The position numbers were made by a program, and so were the translations under genes. This document shows, piece by piece, positions 12,021-23,338 of a stretch of DNA of 64,000 nucleotides. Each line of letters begins with the position of its first letter. Within the stretch, counting starts at the first letter, position 1. The notes beneath the pieces are model-generated. The model was not told the DNA's origin and made no database searches. It was given only the letters and a program-made list of their open reading frames with translations. Origin of the DNA: Isoetes taiwanensis (lineage: Eukaryota > Streptophyta > Lycopodiopsida > Isoetales > Isoetaceae); the NCBI GenBank assembly GCA_021234155.1, contig JAJEKV010000004.1:30103305-30167304 (forward strand), given 5' to 3'.

Positions 12021-12480
12021 AAGTACTGGTCCTACCACTATAAAGACCCGTGATATGGAAGGATAGGACATGTAGAGAATCAAGTATTCTTTCCTACTTC
12101 TATAAAGACATGTGACAATAGAAGTATTACACATGTCGTAATTCATGTATTCTTTCCTACAATGCCTTAGCAAATAAAAGTACTCTCGCCCTACTACTAT
12201 AAAGACATGTGACATGGAAGCATACGACATGTAGAGAATCAAGTATTCTTTCCTACTTCTATAAAGACATGTGACAATAGAAGTATTACACATGTCGTAA
12301 TTCATATATTCTTTCCTACAATGCCTTAGCAAATAAAAGTACTCATCCTACTACTATAAAGACATGTGAATGGAAGTATAGGACATGTAGAGAATCAAAT
12401 ATTCTTTCCTACATCTATAAAGACATGTGACAATAGAATTATTAGACATGTAGAAATTCAAGTATTCTTTCCTACAGTGG
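12021..12480. repeat. ~158-bp tandem repeat, three copies with internal half-repeat
   Basis: Copies start near 12021, 12178 and 12337 (periods 157 and 159). Each holds two or three internal 'ATTCTTTCCTAC' and 'TATAAAGACATGTGA' sub-motifs. A minus-strand 119-codon frame across it simply translates the repeat twice and is not called as a gene. Confidence 0.9.
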
Positions 12481-13050
12481 ATTGTATTATAAAATGACAT
12501 GTCACAATAGAAGAAACTACAAAACAACAATGGATGTTTTAGTCCACTGAAAAAAGAACACCATTATCGAACAAAACCATACCTCCACAAATCCACATGT
12601 AGGATTCTTTGAAAACAGGACATGTAGACCTACCAAAACTGATGTTTTCAACAGTGGACCAAAAACCGGGGTGAGTGTGCTTGGCCTATATATTTTTGGT
12701 GCCAATCTGGTGCTACTTTCTTACCAAGGTACCACCATGTCAACACATGTCTCTATTGAACCCCATTTAACCTTGCATTTAACCCCAGCATTTAACATTG
12801 CATTCAACCCTACATTTAACATGGTCTACACTTACATAAATCAAACTGCTACAACAAACTTGCATGGTTCTTGTAATGACTAAAAACATACAGAAAAAAT
12901 GACGTGCTATGGCTACCCTGTGTGTTACAAGGGTTGCAAAGATGTTCTGTTCCACGAAAGGGTGTATTTTGGCTTCTATACTACATTTTCCATGGTGTCC
13001 AGTAAACATACGGATAAGGGTATATGGATTGTTAGTTGGGAGCGGAGTAC
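12481..13050. other. Intergenic DNA with a 13-bp microrepeat
   Basis: At 12761-12822 'CATTTAAC(C/A)' recurs every ~12-13 bp about five times. No coding gene is recognised in the remainder. Confidence 0.45.
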
Positions 13051-13052
13051 GT

Positions 13053-13433
13053 CTACGAATGAGGGGGCCAAAAATCAAAACTCATATTTATGTCTAGTGG
13101 GGAGGAAGGGGGGTTGCCCTTATAAAATGCCGTATCTGACGGGGTGTAAGTCGACTCCTTGCCATATGCCTTATATAAAGAGGTGAATGCCCCGAGGGCT
13201 TTCACAACCCGGGCTACTTGCATCATCTCCTTCTGCTCTGGAAATAACTCCCCTTCACTACCGTGATCCTCTTCCACAATATAATCTGGATCGCTCTCTT
13301 CTTCCTCAGGATCCACTTCCGTTTTCTTTGAAGATTCTGTTGCATTCTCTTCCTCCAAGGATTCTTCCTCCGACGTATAGAAGAAGGATGAGCTCCCACT
13401 TTCATCCTCGCTGCTATTTTCGGATCCGCTTGA
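13053..13433 (-). pseudogene. Acidic Ser/Glu-rich reading frame, probable gene or gag fragment
   Basis: A minus-strand frame is open from just inside a dispersed AT-rich repeat (a stop lies ~12 bases upstream of 'LYGKSSGSENSSEDESG') down to a stop at 13053. It includes a Met-initiated 101-residue stretch. The upstream half is rich in Ser, Glu and Asp ('EEESLEEENATESSKK', 'EVDPEEEESDPDYIVEED'); the downstream half contains 'EMMQVARVVKALGAFTSLY'. No promoter or partner exon is seen. The acidic Ser-rich character resembles the gag N terminus of the chromodomain element at 37 kb, but no alignable motif is shared. It could be a gag remnant, one exon of an unknown gene, or chance. Confidence 0.25.
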
Positions 13434-14110
13434 CTTACCATATAAATCTATTCAAAGCCAGGGAGAATAACAGATTGTTAGGAAAAAATAAACCAGTGTT
13501 ATTATAAGGCTAAGCTTGTTGCTAGTGAGAACTATGTCACTTTCAAACAAATAAAGATTTTTTTGCACTTAAAATTTTAATAAATGTATTGCTTCAGAGT
13601 TGTCTGGCATATGATGATATTCGGATACGCTATGCTGAGCTGGTCCATCCTGGCCAGCCCCTGCATGAGATGTTGAGCATGGCCTCGGTACAGATGTTGG
13701 AATCATACCTTCAAGAGGTCATGGATCGCGGCGACCAGCTCGGTCCTCGGGCACTTGCCTGATATATGTACATATTTCATATTTCTTTCCTCTAATGATA
13801 GTTGTTTGTACGGTTTGATAGCAATTCTATTCCTGTCACAGATTTTCCCCCAAAAACCATTTGGGGCAAGGGTTCAGGGATACGCTTGCTGCGCCTCCTT
13901 TTTGGGTCCCATAGGCCAATTAGTCTTCGTGGACGATAAAAACTCTATTCTATTCTAAAACAATTTATGTTGTGATAACCTTAGTGATCATGGCCAAAAA
14001 TACCATGTCACCTATGGCCAGAAAAAGCATGGCCAATTAAAATCCACGCTCCGCCAGAAATATCACCTCACGCTCCATTCAAGAATGCCCCCCTCTTGAA
14101 TGCACCTGGC
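13434..14110 (-). repeat. Dispersed AT-rich repeat 'R', minus-oriented copy split by an insertion
   Basis: Read on the minus strand, this contains the ordered blocks seen at 25.2-28.1 kb: 'ATGATCACTAAGGTTATCAC', 'AAGTGCAAA', 'CTTTATTTGTT(A)GAAAGTGAC', 'CACTAG(A/C)AACAAGCTTAGCC' and 'GGCTTTGAATAGATTTATATGG'. About 370 bp of foreign sequence (13588-13957) interrupts it between the second and third blocks. It is non-coding; its own mobilisation type is unclear. Confidence 0.75.
13588..13957 (+). mobile_element. 5'-truncated retroposon insert, probably a LINE 3' end
   Basis: The insert lies inside repeat R. It opens with a good 3' splice-site-like 'TATTGCTTCAG', followed by a 54-codon frame (13598-13762) containing 'DDIRIRYAELVHPGQPLHE', 'MLESYLQEVMDRGDQLG' and a stop. 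Its last part, 'GGGTCCCATAGGCC...TTAGTCT..G(C)GGACG.TAAAAACT' plus a (TTCTA)n tail, matches the end of a second insert at 25.4-25.83 kb that carries LINE zinc-knuckle-like text. A shared tail and an insertion into a repeat fit a non-LTR retroposon. An alternative is a retroposed terminal exon of a host gene. Confidence 0.5.
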
Positions 14111-15370
14111 CGCAGGTACCACGGATTGGCAGGGCTTGTGCAAAGGCAGTATCCGGGCAGCAGGACCTGGTCTGTTCATGCGCGGTTGAACTGTGCGGTT
14201 CAAATGGCATCCACTTTATCGGATGCATGCCCGAATGATATGCTGGGGTGGATGCCTCCCATCCCAGTCCGGATGGGCATGTCGTGGCTGATCTGGAGAG
14301 TCCAGAAATACCAGATGAGATCTGGCCGGAAAGACCAGATCTCAGACTCCAAATATGGGGATCCAGATTCGAAGCCTTTTTTGGAAAGAATTGAAGCCCA
14401 TCTCAAGTTAGATCTTCCCTAATATATAAACATAAGAAATAGGCATCGGAGTAATGATAAAGCCATGGTAAACAGATTGAGATGTCATGTAAAAGAACGA
14501 TATGCTGATAGAAATAATTTGATTAATTAAAATCAAATTTTGTTCCCATTTATTACCGATGATTTTGCGCTCTTAATTTGATGAGGTACAAGTGAACATG
14601 TGAAATATTAATAGCATAAAGGTCTTTGATTAATATAATTTGATTAAACGTGCATTATCATCATCTTCATGTTCTTCATGGGCCATGCATCATTCAAGGG
14701 AAATAAATTTTCAAGGGATTTTGACCATGAATCTTTGTCTATAGCCAATGGAATGCTCAGGGAGCTGGAGGTCTTCAGATAATCTTGGACATCAGTAATC
14801 ATGGATGCTTCATGCTTCTAGGCCTTCAAAACTCTCTGTAATCAGTCTCCACATATTAGATTTTCAGTTTGGTAGTTCCATTGATTGTGGTATTAATTTG
14901 CATCATTTTGTTCCTTAAGGGTAGGAATCCAAGAATAAATGGGTAGCAGAGATGATGCCAGACGGGATGGCATGATTTGAGCCGAAATTAGAGCGTTATG
15001 GTTCCTGGCTCTACCTTCACGAACTTCATCACGTATTTTTCCATATTTCCACTATATTTTACACTATATTTAGGTATTTCCCAGCTGCGACCATGGTTTT
15101 GGAGGGTTCAAGATAAATAAATAATATGTTCAAATACTTTAAGGGTCCCAATCATAAACAAGTCAAGCTTGCAAAGGAAATATTTGACGAGATCATATAA
15201 TCTTGCTTACAAAACTCTTGAACCATGACCATGAGGTTAATATAGATGGATGGAAAAATACACCTGGACGCAAGGCAAAAGTAATAGCAAGATAACGTAA
15301 TAACACAAGAAATTTACGCGCGCCAAGGCCGCCGCATTTCTTCTCCTAAATCATCATAAGGATAATATAG
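14111..15370. other. Intergenic DNA with a perfect short hairpin
   Basis: GAGATCTGG at 14317-14325 pairs with CCAGATCTC at 14335-14343 across a 9-base loop. A 108-codon frame at 14096-14422 spans it without recognisable motifs. At 15312-15365 lies a short copy of 'CCAAGGCCGCCGC...TTCTCCTAAATCATCATAAGG', which recurs at 16520-16572. Confidence 0.4.
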
Positions 15371-16284
15371 ATAATATAGATGTCTTAGTACGGATGAATT
15401 AACAGGGAGAATTAATTTATCTCGCTCAAGGAATTAAGAAACCCGGACGATTTTGGGGCAGAGGTACTCAAACCATGCAAAACACAGGCGGCCCCCTTAT
15501 TCTGCAAAGCCGAAGCTTGTAAAACCTATGTCTCTTCGACCTCTGCTTCTCTTCTAACATGTTTTTCCATGGATTTCTTAGCGTGGACTCTGCTTCTAAG
15601 ACTTGAAGAAAATAAAAGGATACGGATTGGAAAACCTGATGAGGCGTACCTGTGGGTTTGTTTTGTTTGCTTCACTTTTTTACTTTTTTCAAGGTCCTAC
15701 TGGTCAAGCTTTTGTTGCGCTTTATGCGATTCTTATCGAATTTAGCATGGGGTTCGATGATTCTCGCATTCTTCGCCGGGAGTAAAGGCTCCTTTTTTTT
15801 CAGATTTGGGTGCGTATGATTAGCCCATCGGCCTGCAGCCTTTTGCCGCGATCGAGAAAGGATGGTATGCTTATGAATATTATTCAATTTCCTTCCCCAT
15901 GCTTGCCTTTATAATCGCTGCAATTGCATCCTCCTCACGCCGCAGTCCATGGCCCCCTTTTCAGCCCCGACGATCCTCCTCCTCCTCTGTTCCACCCCTT
16001 TTCCATCCCAAATCGATCCAAAAATCCCGTCTTTTACCCCCAAATCTCTTTTATCCATTCCACCCTTTGTTCTTCGTGATCAAATCCCCAACCGCTTGAT
16101 CAATTGCACCCAACTTTGAGAATCCAATTTTTTCTGCCATAGCCGGAGCTCCAATTGGTGAATCCGAAGTGCGAAGTGACAATTTTTCGTTTTTTATTTT
16201 TTTTTAATTTCTTAAAGGGCACGTGTCATGCCCACATTTTTTTCCAGGGTGGAAATATTAGGCTCAAACAGAAATTGTACCTGC
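15371..16284. repeat. Segmental duplication, copy 1 (914 bp)
   Basis: Starts 'ATAATATAGATGTCTTAGTA' and ends 'CAGAAATTGTACCTGC'; it aligns along its length, with small indels, to 17816-18720. Both copies are in the same orientation, ~2.45 kb apart. Each contains a broken MYB N-terminal region on the minus strand. Homology stops sharply at both ends, which suggests a defined duplicated unit such as a transposed gene fragment. Confidence 0.93.
15738..16140 (-). pseudogene. GAMYB-like R2R3-MYB N-terminal fragment, copy 1
   Basis: R2R3-MYB proteins of the GAMYB class are DNA-binding transcription factors acting in gibberellin-linked reproductive development. On the minus strand a probable start 'MAEKIGFS' (16140) is followed, in shifted frames, by 'GPWTAA' with a stop directly after it. 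Then come 'KHGEGN'-like text, 'IHKHTILSRS', 'RWANHTHPNLKK' and 'RIIEPHAKF'. These match the end of the linker, R2 and the start of R3 in family order (GPWT..[34 protein letters not shown], HAK). Several frameshifts and a stop make it non-functional. The homology ends near a position where the family commonly has an intron, and no R3 helix or activation domain follows. Confidence 0.75.
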
Positions 16285-17815
16285 CGCTCGTGCGCCGCCT
16301 CATCTGGCGGAGCCGCCTCAGAACATTCTTCGGTGGAATCTTCTCGTGAGGAAGATTCCCTAGTACATTGTTATCGGCACTTTGCTACATAGAAGCAAAC
16401 TCTAAAAATAATGGCACAACATCCCTAACACCAACACAAAGGAAAACAGGGAGGATTTGCAATAGCTGGAGCAACGCCTCAATATCATTACTGCCTTAGC
16501 ATTTACAAGAAATTTATCGCGGCGGCCAAGGCCGCCGCGAACATTTCTCTTCTCCTAAATCATCATAAGGAACTTTTGTGTTAATTCGAGAATGGTGTGA
16601 AAGAAGGCCGCAAACATTTGTTTAGTTCCTAGCCTATTTAACTGGATCCATTATAGCATTCCTAACCTGTTCAATTAAATCCACTATATTTTTAACAATG
16701 AGAAATAAAGCATGCACAATTAAACTCATTATTTAACCATTTGTGAAGATGGGGGCACTCTGATTCACTTGGAAATTCTAAGCCCCCAACTTCAATCAAT
16801 GCTGATAGCCATACCACAAATGGGGAAAGAGCAACATCAGCAAATCCTATGGTTGTATAGTTCCAAAGAGGAACCCGTTTCAGATTTGGGGATTCTGCTG
16901 TAAAAGCTATTTAGAAAACTAGATTCTAAATCTAAGAACATCGCCTGGAGAGAGGTTGGAAGCAAAAATTATGGTGTCGAGCAACAACCCATTCTTAACA
17001 TGTGAACAAATCTAGTGTTTTTGAGATATATGGAGTTCCAATTAAGCCAATAGCAAGGTGCGTAAAGAAAAACATATCAGCTAGATGTAGCTTATATGTT
17101 TTGAAATTTTAAGCATGGTATCATCAAGGGAAATGGGCAAGAGCCCCGCAAAGGATGCGGCCATGGAAAAACTCGACGACCCACTTGCGTGCCATCCAGC
17201 TTGATTTAAATAGAAGCCATTTTACAAACCAAGATTCTCGATGACAAAATAATCCTTTTCGAATCTAGCTAAATAAGGTTCAATGCTCAAATATCCTCGA
17301 ATGCTCGATATGCTCAAATACACTCAGAATGCTATCGCTTTAATTCATGGCAAAGATGTCGTTTTTTAGAAGATCAAGGCAGTCCCACCATATTCTCGCC
17401 CAGTCTTCAACCTATGCTTTTCAAGCCAAAGAAATTATGCCCTCAGATAATCGGCAAATTAAGAGGACAACACAAAACAAAAAAAACCAAGCTCCATAGC
17501 TCCTAACTCCCTTAATTCGCTGCCTAATTGCACCTTAGGAAGGCCGATTTCTCGGATCTCTGTGGAACCGAACCAACAGGGCAATCCGTGGGCAGAATTG
17601 TATGGATAAGATGTGTGGGTTTATCCAGCTTAATAAGATGTCCAACTAAAACCCCGATTGACCCTTTTAACCTTTATACCCGGGTCCTTTGCCTCAAATC
17701 CAAATTGCTTGCCTTTGAATCAGGCGAATGCAACCATGTTTCTCTCTAAAATGTAATTGAGACCCCATTTCTTAATTCATCAATTTGGTTGAACCTGCAT
17801 TTTACTAAGGCTCAC
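16285..17815. other. Intergenic spacer between the duplicated segments, with GC palindrome
   Basis: A 22-nt near-perfect palindrome of two 10-base arms (CGCGGCGGCC / GGCCGCCGCG) around AA lies at 16518-16539. It is flanked by 'AAGAAATTTAT' on the left and 'TTCTCCTAAATCATCATAAGG' on the right. A related but degraded inverse occurs at 21182-21212. A 73-codon frame at 17528-17749 has no recognisable family. Confidence 0.5.
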
Positions 17816-18720
17816 ATAATATAGATGTCTTAGTACGATGAATTAACAGGAGAATTAATTTATCTCGCTCAAGGAATTAAGAAACCCGGACGATTTTGGG
17901 GCGGTGAGGTACTCAAACCATGCAAAACACAAAGGGCCCCTTTATTCCGCAGAAAGTCAAGCTTGTAAAACCTATGTCTCTTCGACCTCTGCTTCTCTTC
18001 TAACATGTTTTTCCATGGATTTCTTTAGCGTGGACTCGCAAAAGGATACGGATTGGAAAACCCGATGAGGCGCACTGTGGGGTTTGTTTTGTTTGCTTCA
18101 CTTTTTTACTTTTTTCAAGGTCCGCCGGTCAAGCTTTTGTTGCGCTTATGCGCCATCGAATTTAGCATGGGGTTCGATGATTCTGCGTTCTTCGCCGGGA
18201 GTAAAGGCTTTTTTCAGATTTGGGTGCGGATGATTAGCCCATCGGCTCGCAGCCTTTTGCCGATCGAGAAAGGATGGTATGCTTATGAATATAATTCGAA
18301 TTTCCTTCCCCATGCTTGCCTTTATAATCTGCCAGAATTGCATCCTCCGCTGCAGTCCATGGCCCCCTTTTCAGCCCCGACGATCCTCCTCCTCCTCCTC
18401 TGCTCCACCCCTTTTCCATCCCAAATCGATCCAAAATCCCGCCTTTTACCCCCAAATCTCCCTTTATCCATTCCACCCTTTGTTCTTCGTGATCAAATCC
18501 CCAAATCCGAAGCCTTCACCATCGCCCAGTTGATCAATTGCACCCAACTTTGAGAATCCAATTTTTTCTGCCATAGCCGGAGCTCCAATTGGTGAATCCG
18601 AAGTGCGAAGTGACAATTTTTCGTTTTTTATTTTTTTTTTTAATTTCTTAAAGGGCACGTGTCATGCCCACATTTTTTTCCAGGGTGGAAATATTAGGCT
18701 CAAACAGAAATTGTACCTGC
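17816..18720. repeat. Segmental duplication, copy 2 (905 bp)
   Basis: Direct copy of 15371-16284 with scattered substitutions and indels. It preserves more of the MYB reading frame than copy 1, so it is probably closer to the source. Confidence 0.93.
18158..18574 (-). pseudogene. GAMYB-like R2R3-MYB N-terminal fragment, copy 2
   Basis: Minus-strand translation from the likely start at 18574 gives 'MAEKIGFSKLGAIDQLGDG'. After a frameshift comes a Gly-rich stretch ending 'SSGLKRGPWTAAEDAILADY', then 'GKHGEGNSN'. After another shift it reads 'RQKAASRWANHPHPNLKK', 'AFTPGEERRIIEPHAKF'. The first block is the classic beginning of an R2R3-MYB repeat, and the second is the conserved [20 protein letters not shown] region of GAMYB-type proteins with decay (H-P for L-R, G for E). 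The conserved Trp after HGEGN is lost. No second-repeat helices or C-terminal region are found, so this is a truncated pseudogene. Confidence 0.8.
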
Positions 18721-21700
18721 TTTATATATGTATTGAAAAGCAAAGTGGCTAATGGCAAGGAAATCACAATGATGATATCTAAACTATATAATTGCTATAG
18801 GCAAGCCCAAGGTGCCTTGAGAATATTATCCTATATTCCTTCTCATTTAGCTGACATGCCTCTTAAGTTTGTCTAGGGGAAAAAAATATAAAGAGAGAAT
18901 AAAAAAACAATGCCCAAAGATTGCAAGACGGCATGCCCAACAGGATGCTGTCGTCGCTTGACGGTTCGGCTGCCTAGCAGATCGTCATTTGTCGAGCGAT
19001 TTGCTTTCGAACAAAAAAATCAGGTAAATCCGTCTACTTTACTGGTAGTAGCTGAAGATTTAGAGTTTTTTATAAGAGTATTCGGATGCACGTTGTTTGC
19101 CCTAAGTAGAGGATGGACGAATCCAAATGTTTTGGCAACGAAGCAGGAAGTAATTTTCGGAGTGAAACTGAAATACTTGCTAAAGTTAAAGCTTCTATGG
19201 CAAAAAATCAGTAGGATTTTGGGAAGGGACACAGAGCATATTTGGTCCTTGGAATTATCGGACCTCTGAAAAGCCTTCTCGATTCAAAACCTAGCAAAAA
19301 TTTGCCCTGCCCAAGCATAAATCTAAGCTAGTAATAAACATTTTGCATCGTATGAGTTGCATTGAGCTGAACTAATATCCTTCCATTTTCAAGGATGAAG
19401 TGAACGAATTTTGTTTTTTGGAGCATTGTAAAGGCAGACAAGAGCCCATTGCCACAATTTTGGAGCTTTAGTATTTTCAAATTGATTAATTATGTAGGAA
19501 ATGAAAGGGTCTTGGTCCTCAACAAGTGGAGTGCAATTAAAAGGGACGACGACATTTATCTTTGTGTTCATGATCTGTCTTTAATAGTAATGATGTCTTT
19601 TTTGTTTAGTGTACATCCTTGACCTTAATTGTATTTGCAAGTTACAACATCATTATTTGTAGAATTAAATGGTGCTCCCGATATTATGACACCTCGCTAA
19701 TATGGATTTTTTCGTTCTTTATTATAGCTCGTGCTTTGCAATTGTGGTCCAAGTTGAAGTAGACTATTTGCAGGTTCATCGGGCATCATATATTATGGAG
19801 AATTTATTTTCATTTTATTTTATTCTGAGCTATTGATGGCTACATCCTTGCTTTGGCTTTTAGATAAGCAAGAAAGATCTTGCCATTGAATTCATTTTGG
19901 TACTTTCCCTCTATGCAAAACCCTGATATGGTATTCCATATACGTAATTATCATCGATGAGCAGAGCATCTCGCATGCTTCTTCGTAAACGAGAAATTTA
20001 TAAGTTGGTAGCATTCAATTTTTCCAGATTGTTTTTGTACAAACAAGAGAGTTTTTTTTTGTTTGCAGCTTTTTAATTTGAAGCTTACGAAATAAATTTA
20101 TGAATTATGTATGTTGGTCATACCATGCATTGGAGAAGCTTATCCGCCTCTTGCTTGCTGATGTTGACCACTATAAGATGCTGATAAGAACCTATGAAGA
20201 TCATTGACGGCTTTGTTTCGTTACACTTGCGTAAAGCTTGATGTAAATGCTAGAGATAGCCTCTCAAACCCCGAAAAATCCTGTGACGAATCCATCATAA
20301 CGCCTAGATGCAATGCTAATATTGATAAATTTAAAAAAATGGCATGTTTGCTTTGGGCCAAGGGCATAAAGAATTATTCCAAAGGGCGAAGCAAAGAACA
20401 TTACACAAATAAAATGATATTTTTACGTTTTCCTCATAATATGAGCAACACGTCACATAATAAACAAACAGGTTATTGCCGCCTCTGAGCACATCTTTTA
20501 TTTTAATAAATCTAAGAATTTCTTTTCTTGAGCAATGATGGTATAATTTAAATTTGGCGAGGTGGCATGATATATGGATAGCCAAGCAAACTCTTCTAAC
20601 ATCTCACCATTTTTGTTATCCACAATTAGCATGTGGTTCAACCCATCATCGGAAAGAGAAATGGATGAGTGCAACTTGCATCGTGTAGTGTAGTGTGTGC
20701 GAAGAATGAAAATCGATGAATGCATGTCATAGCAGATGCTGCCAAGTGGTATGACGTTAAAACTATCATCTTAAATCCAACCATGTGCCTCAATCTTTCT
20801 AACTATTTACTATTTCATCTTAAGTCCAATCTTAATGCATGCAACCATGCTATAACATCGCCATTCTATATCACATTTTTCTCATCATTCTAAAACCCAT
20901 TCTAATCATTCTTGATTCTATAATTTTGACTTATCTTCTTGCTCAATGGAATAATACTCCATTTAATCAGATAGGTTAGCTTCCTCGCAGTGCCTCTCGA
21001 ACCATCGCCAACATATCACCAGCTGAGAGGACAAACCGCATGTATTAGCCCCTTGTGGCATCTTAAACATTAATAGTGTCCAACCCACTAGTTTAGGACC
21101 AAAGAAAATATCGGAGATGTGAAGCTAATAGCGGCTCCAACCCTACATGTTTGGAACCAAAGAAATTATGCGACGACCTTGGTCACCGCGATAAATTTCT
21201 TGTACGTGTAAATGGTATGATAGTTTAGGAAAAATCAAGACAATGGTCATAGGTAAATGGAAAAGTGATCAGAATACTGTAAGGATTGGGCATGGATATG
21301 GCAATGAACATATGGCAAGATGATCATGGTAAAAGCAAGAGCAATATGGAAGAAAAGGCATGGTAGGTATGAAATTTCCAAGGGCAACAAGGTAGGCAAC
21401 TAAGGTGTATAAATTCAAGGCAAGGGCAATATGAAGCATGACAAGATAATAAGGATGAGTGTGGGCATAAAGGTGAATGCTTTTTATGGGCTCATATATA
21501 TGGAAATTGGCAACAAGATGAAAATTTCAAAGGGGTGTACATACAAAGAATAATCAATATGGGATAGGAATTGAATGTGATAGGATATGAAAAAAATGGC
21601 TAAGCCTAAGACGCAATATCACGGGGTCTCTCAAACTTCAAATGTATTAACTTCCAAACATCAAATAGGCATCTTTCAAACTTAAAATAAATCCAGAGAC

Positions 21701-22700
21701 CTGACTTTAACATCAATGTCTCATATCAAGGACTTCAATCAGAAACCTTAAGAACTCAAATAGAAACAAAGGTCAGTATGTTGCCTAGTGGGGGGCACAA
21801 TACTCTTCTTCAAAAATGTTCTGGGGTGATGATCAAGGAGGTAGAACTTTTTCCCTTGATGCTCGCAATGTACCATCTTCTTGTTTTTGAGCAAAACTCA
21901 GATTGTTTGACCATCTCAGAACTTGAAAAGCATCAAACTACTTGTTTCGAGGAAAGCTTGCCAATGTGAAGGCTTGCTTGTGCACCTTCTCGTGAAGGCT
22001 TGCTTGTGCACCTTCTCCCAAAACATCGCCTCAATACTTAGAAATACGATGGTTAACAAAGTACAAGCCACCGCCTTCAAATATGGAATGTGTTGTGTAT
22101 GGTTTTGCTAGAATTTTAGAATTTTCCATGGCAATGGAAGATAGTTGAACCCACAAACCAAGGATATGGATTTCATTTTCCTTCTAGAAATATAAGAATA
22201 TGTTGGTCGGTTGATAGTAGATCCGCCATCAAGATGATTATTCAATTGTTGATAAGGGACATGGAAACTTTATTGGGACACATGATGCTATTATTGGGAC
22301 ACATGATGATGCTAGTGATGGGCACCCAATGCATGCACAAGAACAAAGTAGGTAACAAAGTTAAACCCTCTAGCCGACGACATATTACATCTTCATATGG
22401 CGTAAGCTTTTTACCACGCATGTCTGAGACTAAGGCCATCCTAGTACATATGATTTGGAAGGCAATTGTTTTAGATGTGCAACAACTTTGACTTAATTAC
22501 CCGCATTGGTTTCACAACCGGCCATCCTTCTCCAACACCACCGACATGAGAATGAGGAGGGCGATCCAACATTGTAGATTATATGCTTGTGGCCAAGCAA
22601 GGTCTACACCATCTCATGCATCCGGGGGTAGAAATCCATTTGAATTCATAAAATTGTATTATCCTTCTAATGAAATGCTTATATATACTCTATTTTTCTC
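18721..22700. other. Intergenic DNA, no supported gene
   Basis: Open frames include 119 codons at 18910-19269 (plus) and 94 codons at 20204-20488 (plus). Neither has recognisable motifs or flanking splice or promoter signals that I trust. Small duplications exist: a 25-bp 'GTGAAGGCTTGCTTGTGCAC' tandem pair at 21966-22017 and 'TTATTGGGACACATGATG' twice near 22270-22305. Confidence 0.35.
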
Positions 22701-22735
22701 AAATGCAGCACAAAATTCTATCAACTATGTGTCTC

Positions 22736-23338
22736 TCATGAGTTCAGAACTGTAGCTGTTACAAATTTCTTTATGCTTATTAGAGTTATCGATCCTGCAA
22801 ACATACAAGTTCAAAGATGTTGGTCGTAAGGTGGCAAGCCCAAACATTAAAATATATAGAGGACATGATCTTATCAATGACTAAGATATGTGGGGAAATA
22901 CTCGATTAGCTATAAGAAGCTATTAAGCTCCAATTTAAAATGCTTAAAATTCCAATCATAAATTTCATATTAGAAAAAATGTTTACCTATTACCTTCACA
23001 GGTTGGACATACACAAGGTTTCATGAACACTGGATCAAAAAGCGGTGACCATTCTATCATTGCCTGCCCATTGCACAGTTTGCATGGTATGAAACCCTAA
23101 CCCTTACATATTAATCATGATGGAGCCACTACTCTCTCAAGACAAAACAAATCATAATATTTAGCTCCATTAAACAATTCACTTAGATAACATATTACTC
23201 ACTCTTTTAGAGTCTATGACAGATTGAACAACTTTTACAGACAGAGTCGAGATCACAGTGAAGCCAAAAATGCCTCCTACAACTGCAACACCAGCGATGG
23301 CCAACAACTTCAATGGTGCTGGTAACATGATATTTGAA
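22736..23338 (-). CDS. Small three-exon protein: membrane segment plus CxxC pairs (DnaJ-type Cys-rich-like)
   Basis: Minus-strand exons at 23338-23213, 23096-22994 and 22794-22736 join in frame to 95 codons plus stop. Intron 1 has donor AGA|GTGAGT and acceptor TTAG|G; intron 2 has donor GAAG|GTAATA and acceptor TTTGCAG|GA. Phases 0 and 1 match. Residues 8-31 form a hydrophobic, Gly-rich segment ('LLAIAGVAVVGGIFGF'), followed by 'SVKVVQSVIDSKR'. Exon 2 encodes 'IPCKLCNGQAMIEWSP' and 'KPCVCPTCE', two CxxC pairs spaced like zinc-binding knuckles in plastid proteins with DnaJ-type Cys-rich domains (BSD2/LQY1-like). Exon 3 adds a short basic tail. Relatives known to me have additional CxxC motifs, so this may be shortened, and the first Met may follow an undetected transit-peptide exon (an acceptor-like ATTGTAG lies 15 bases upstream). 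Function is inferred, not shown. Confidence 0.55.

Noticed and set aside
11973-12332. 119-codon minus-strand frame with internal repeat
   Set aside because: It is the translation of the ~158-bp tandem array.
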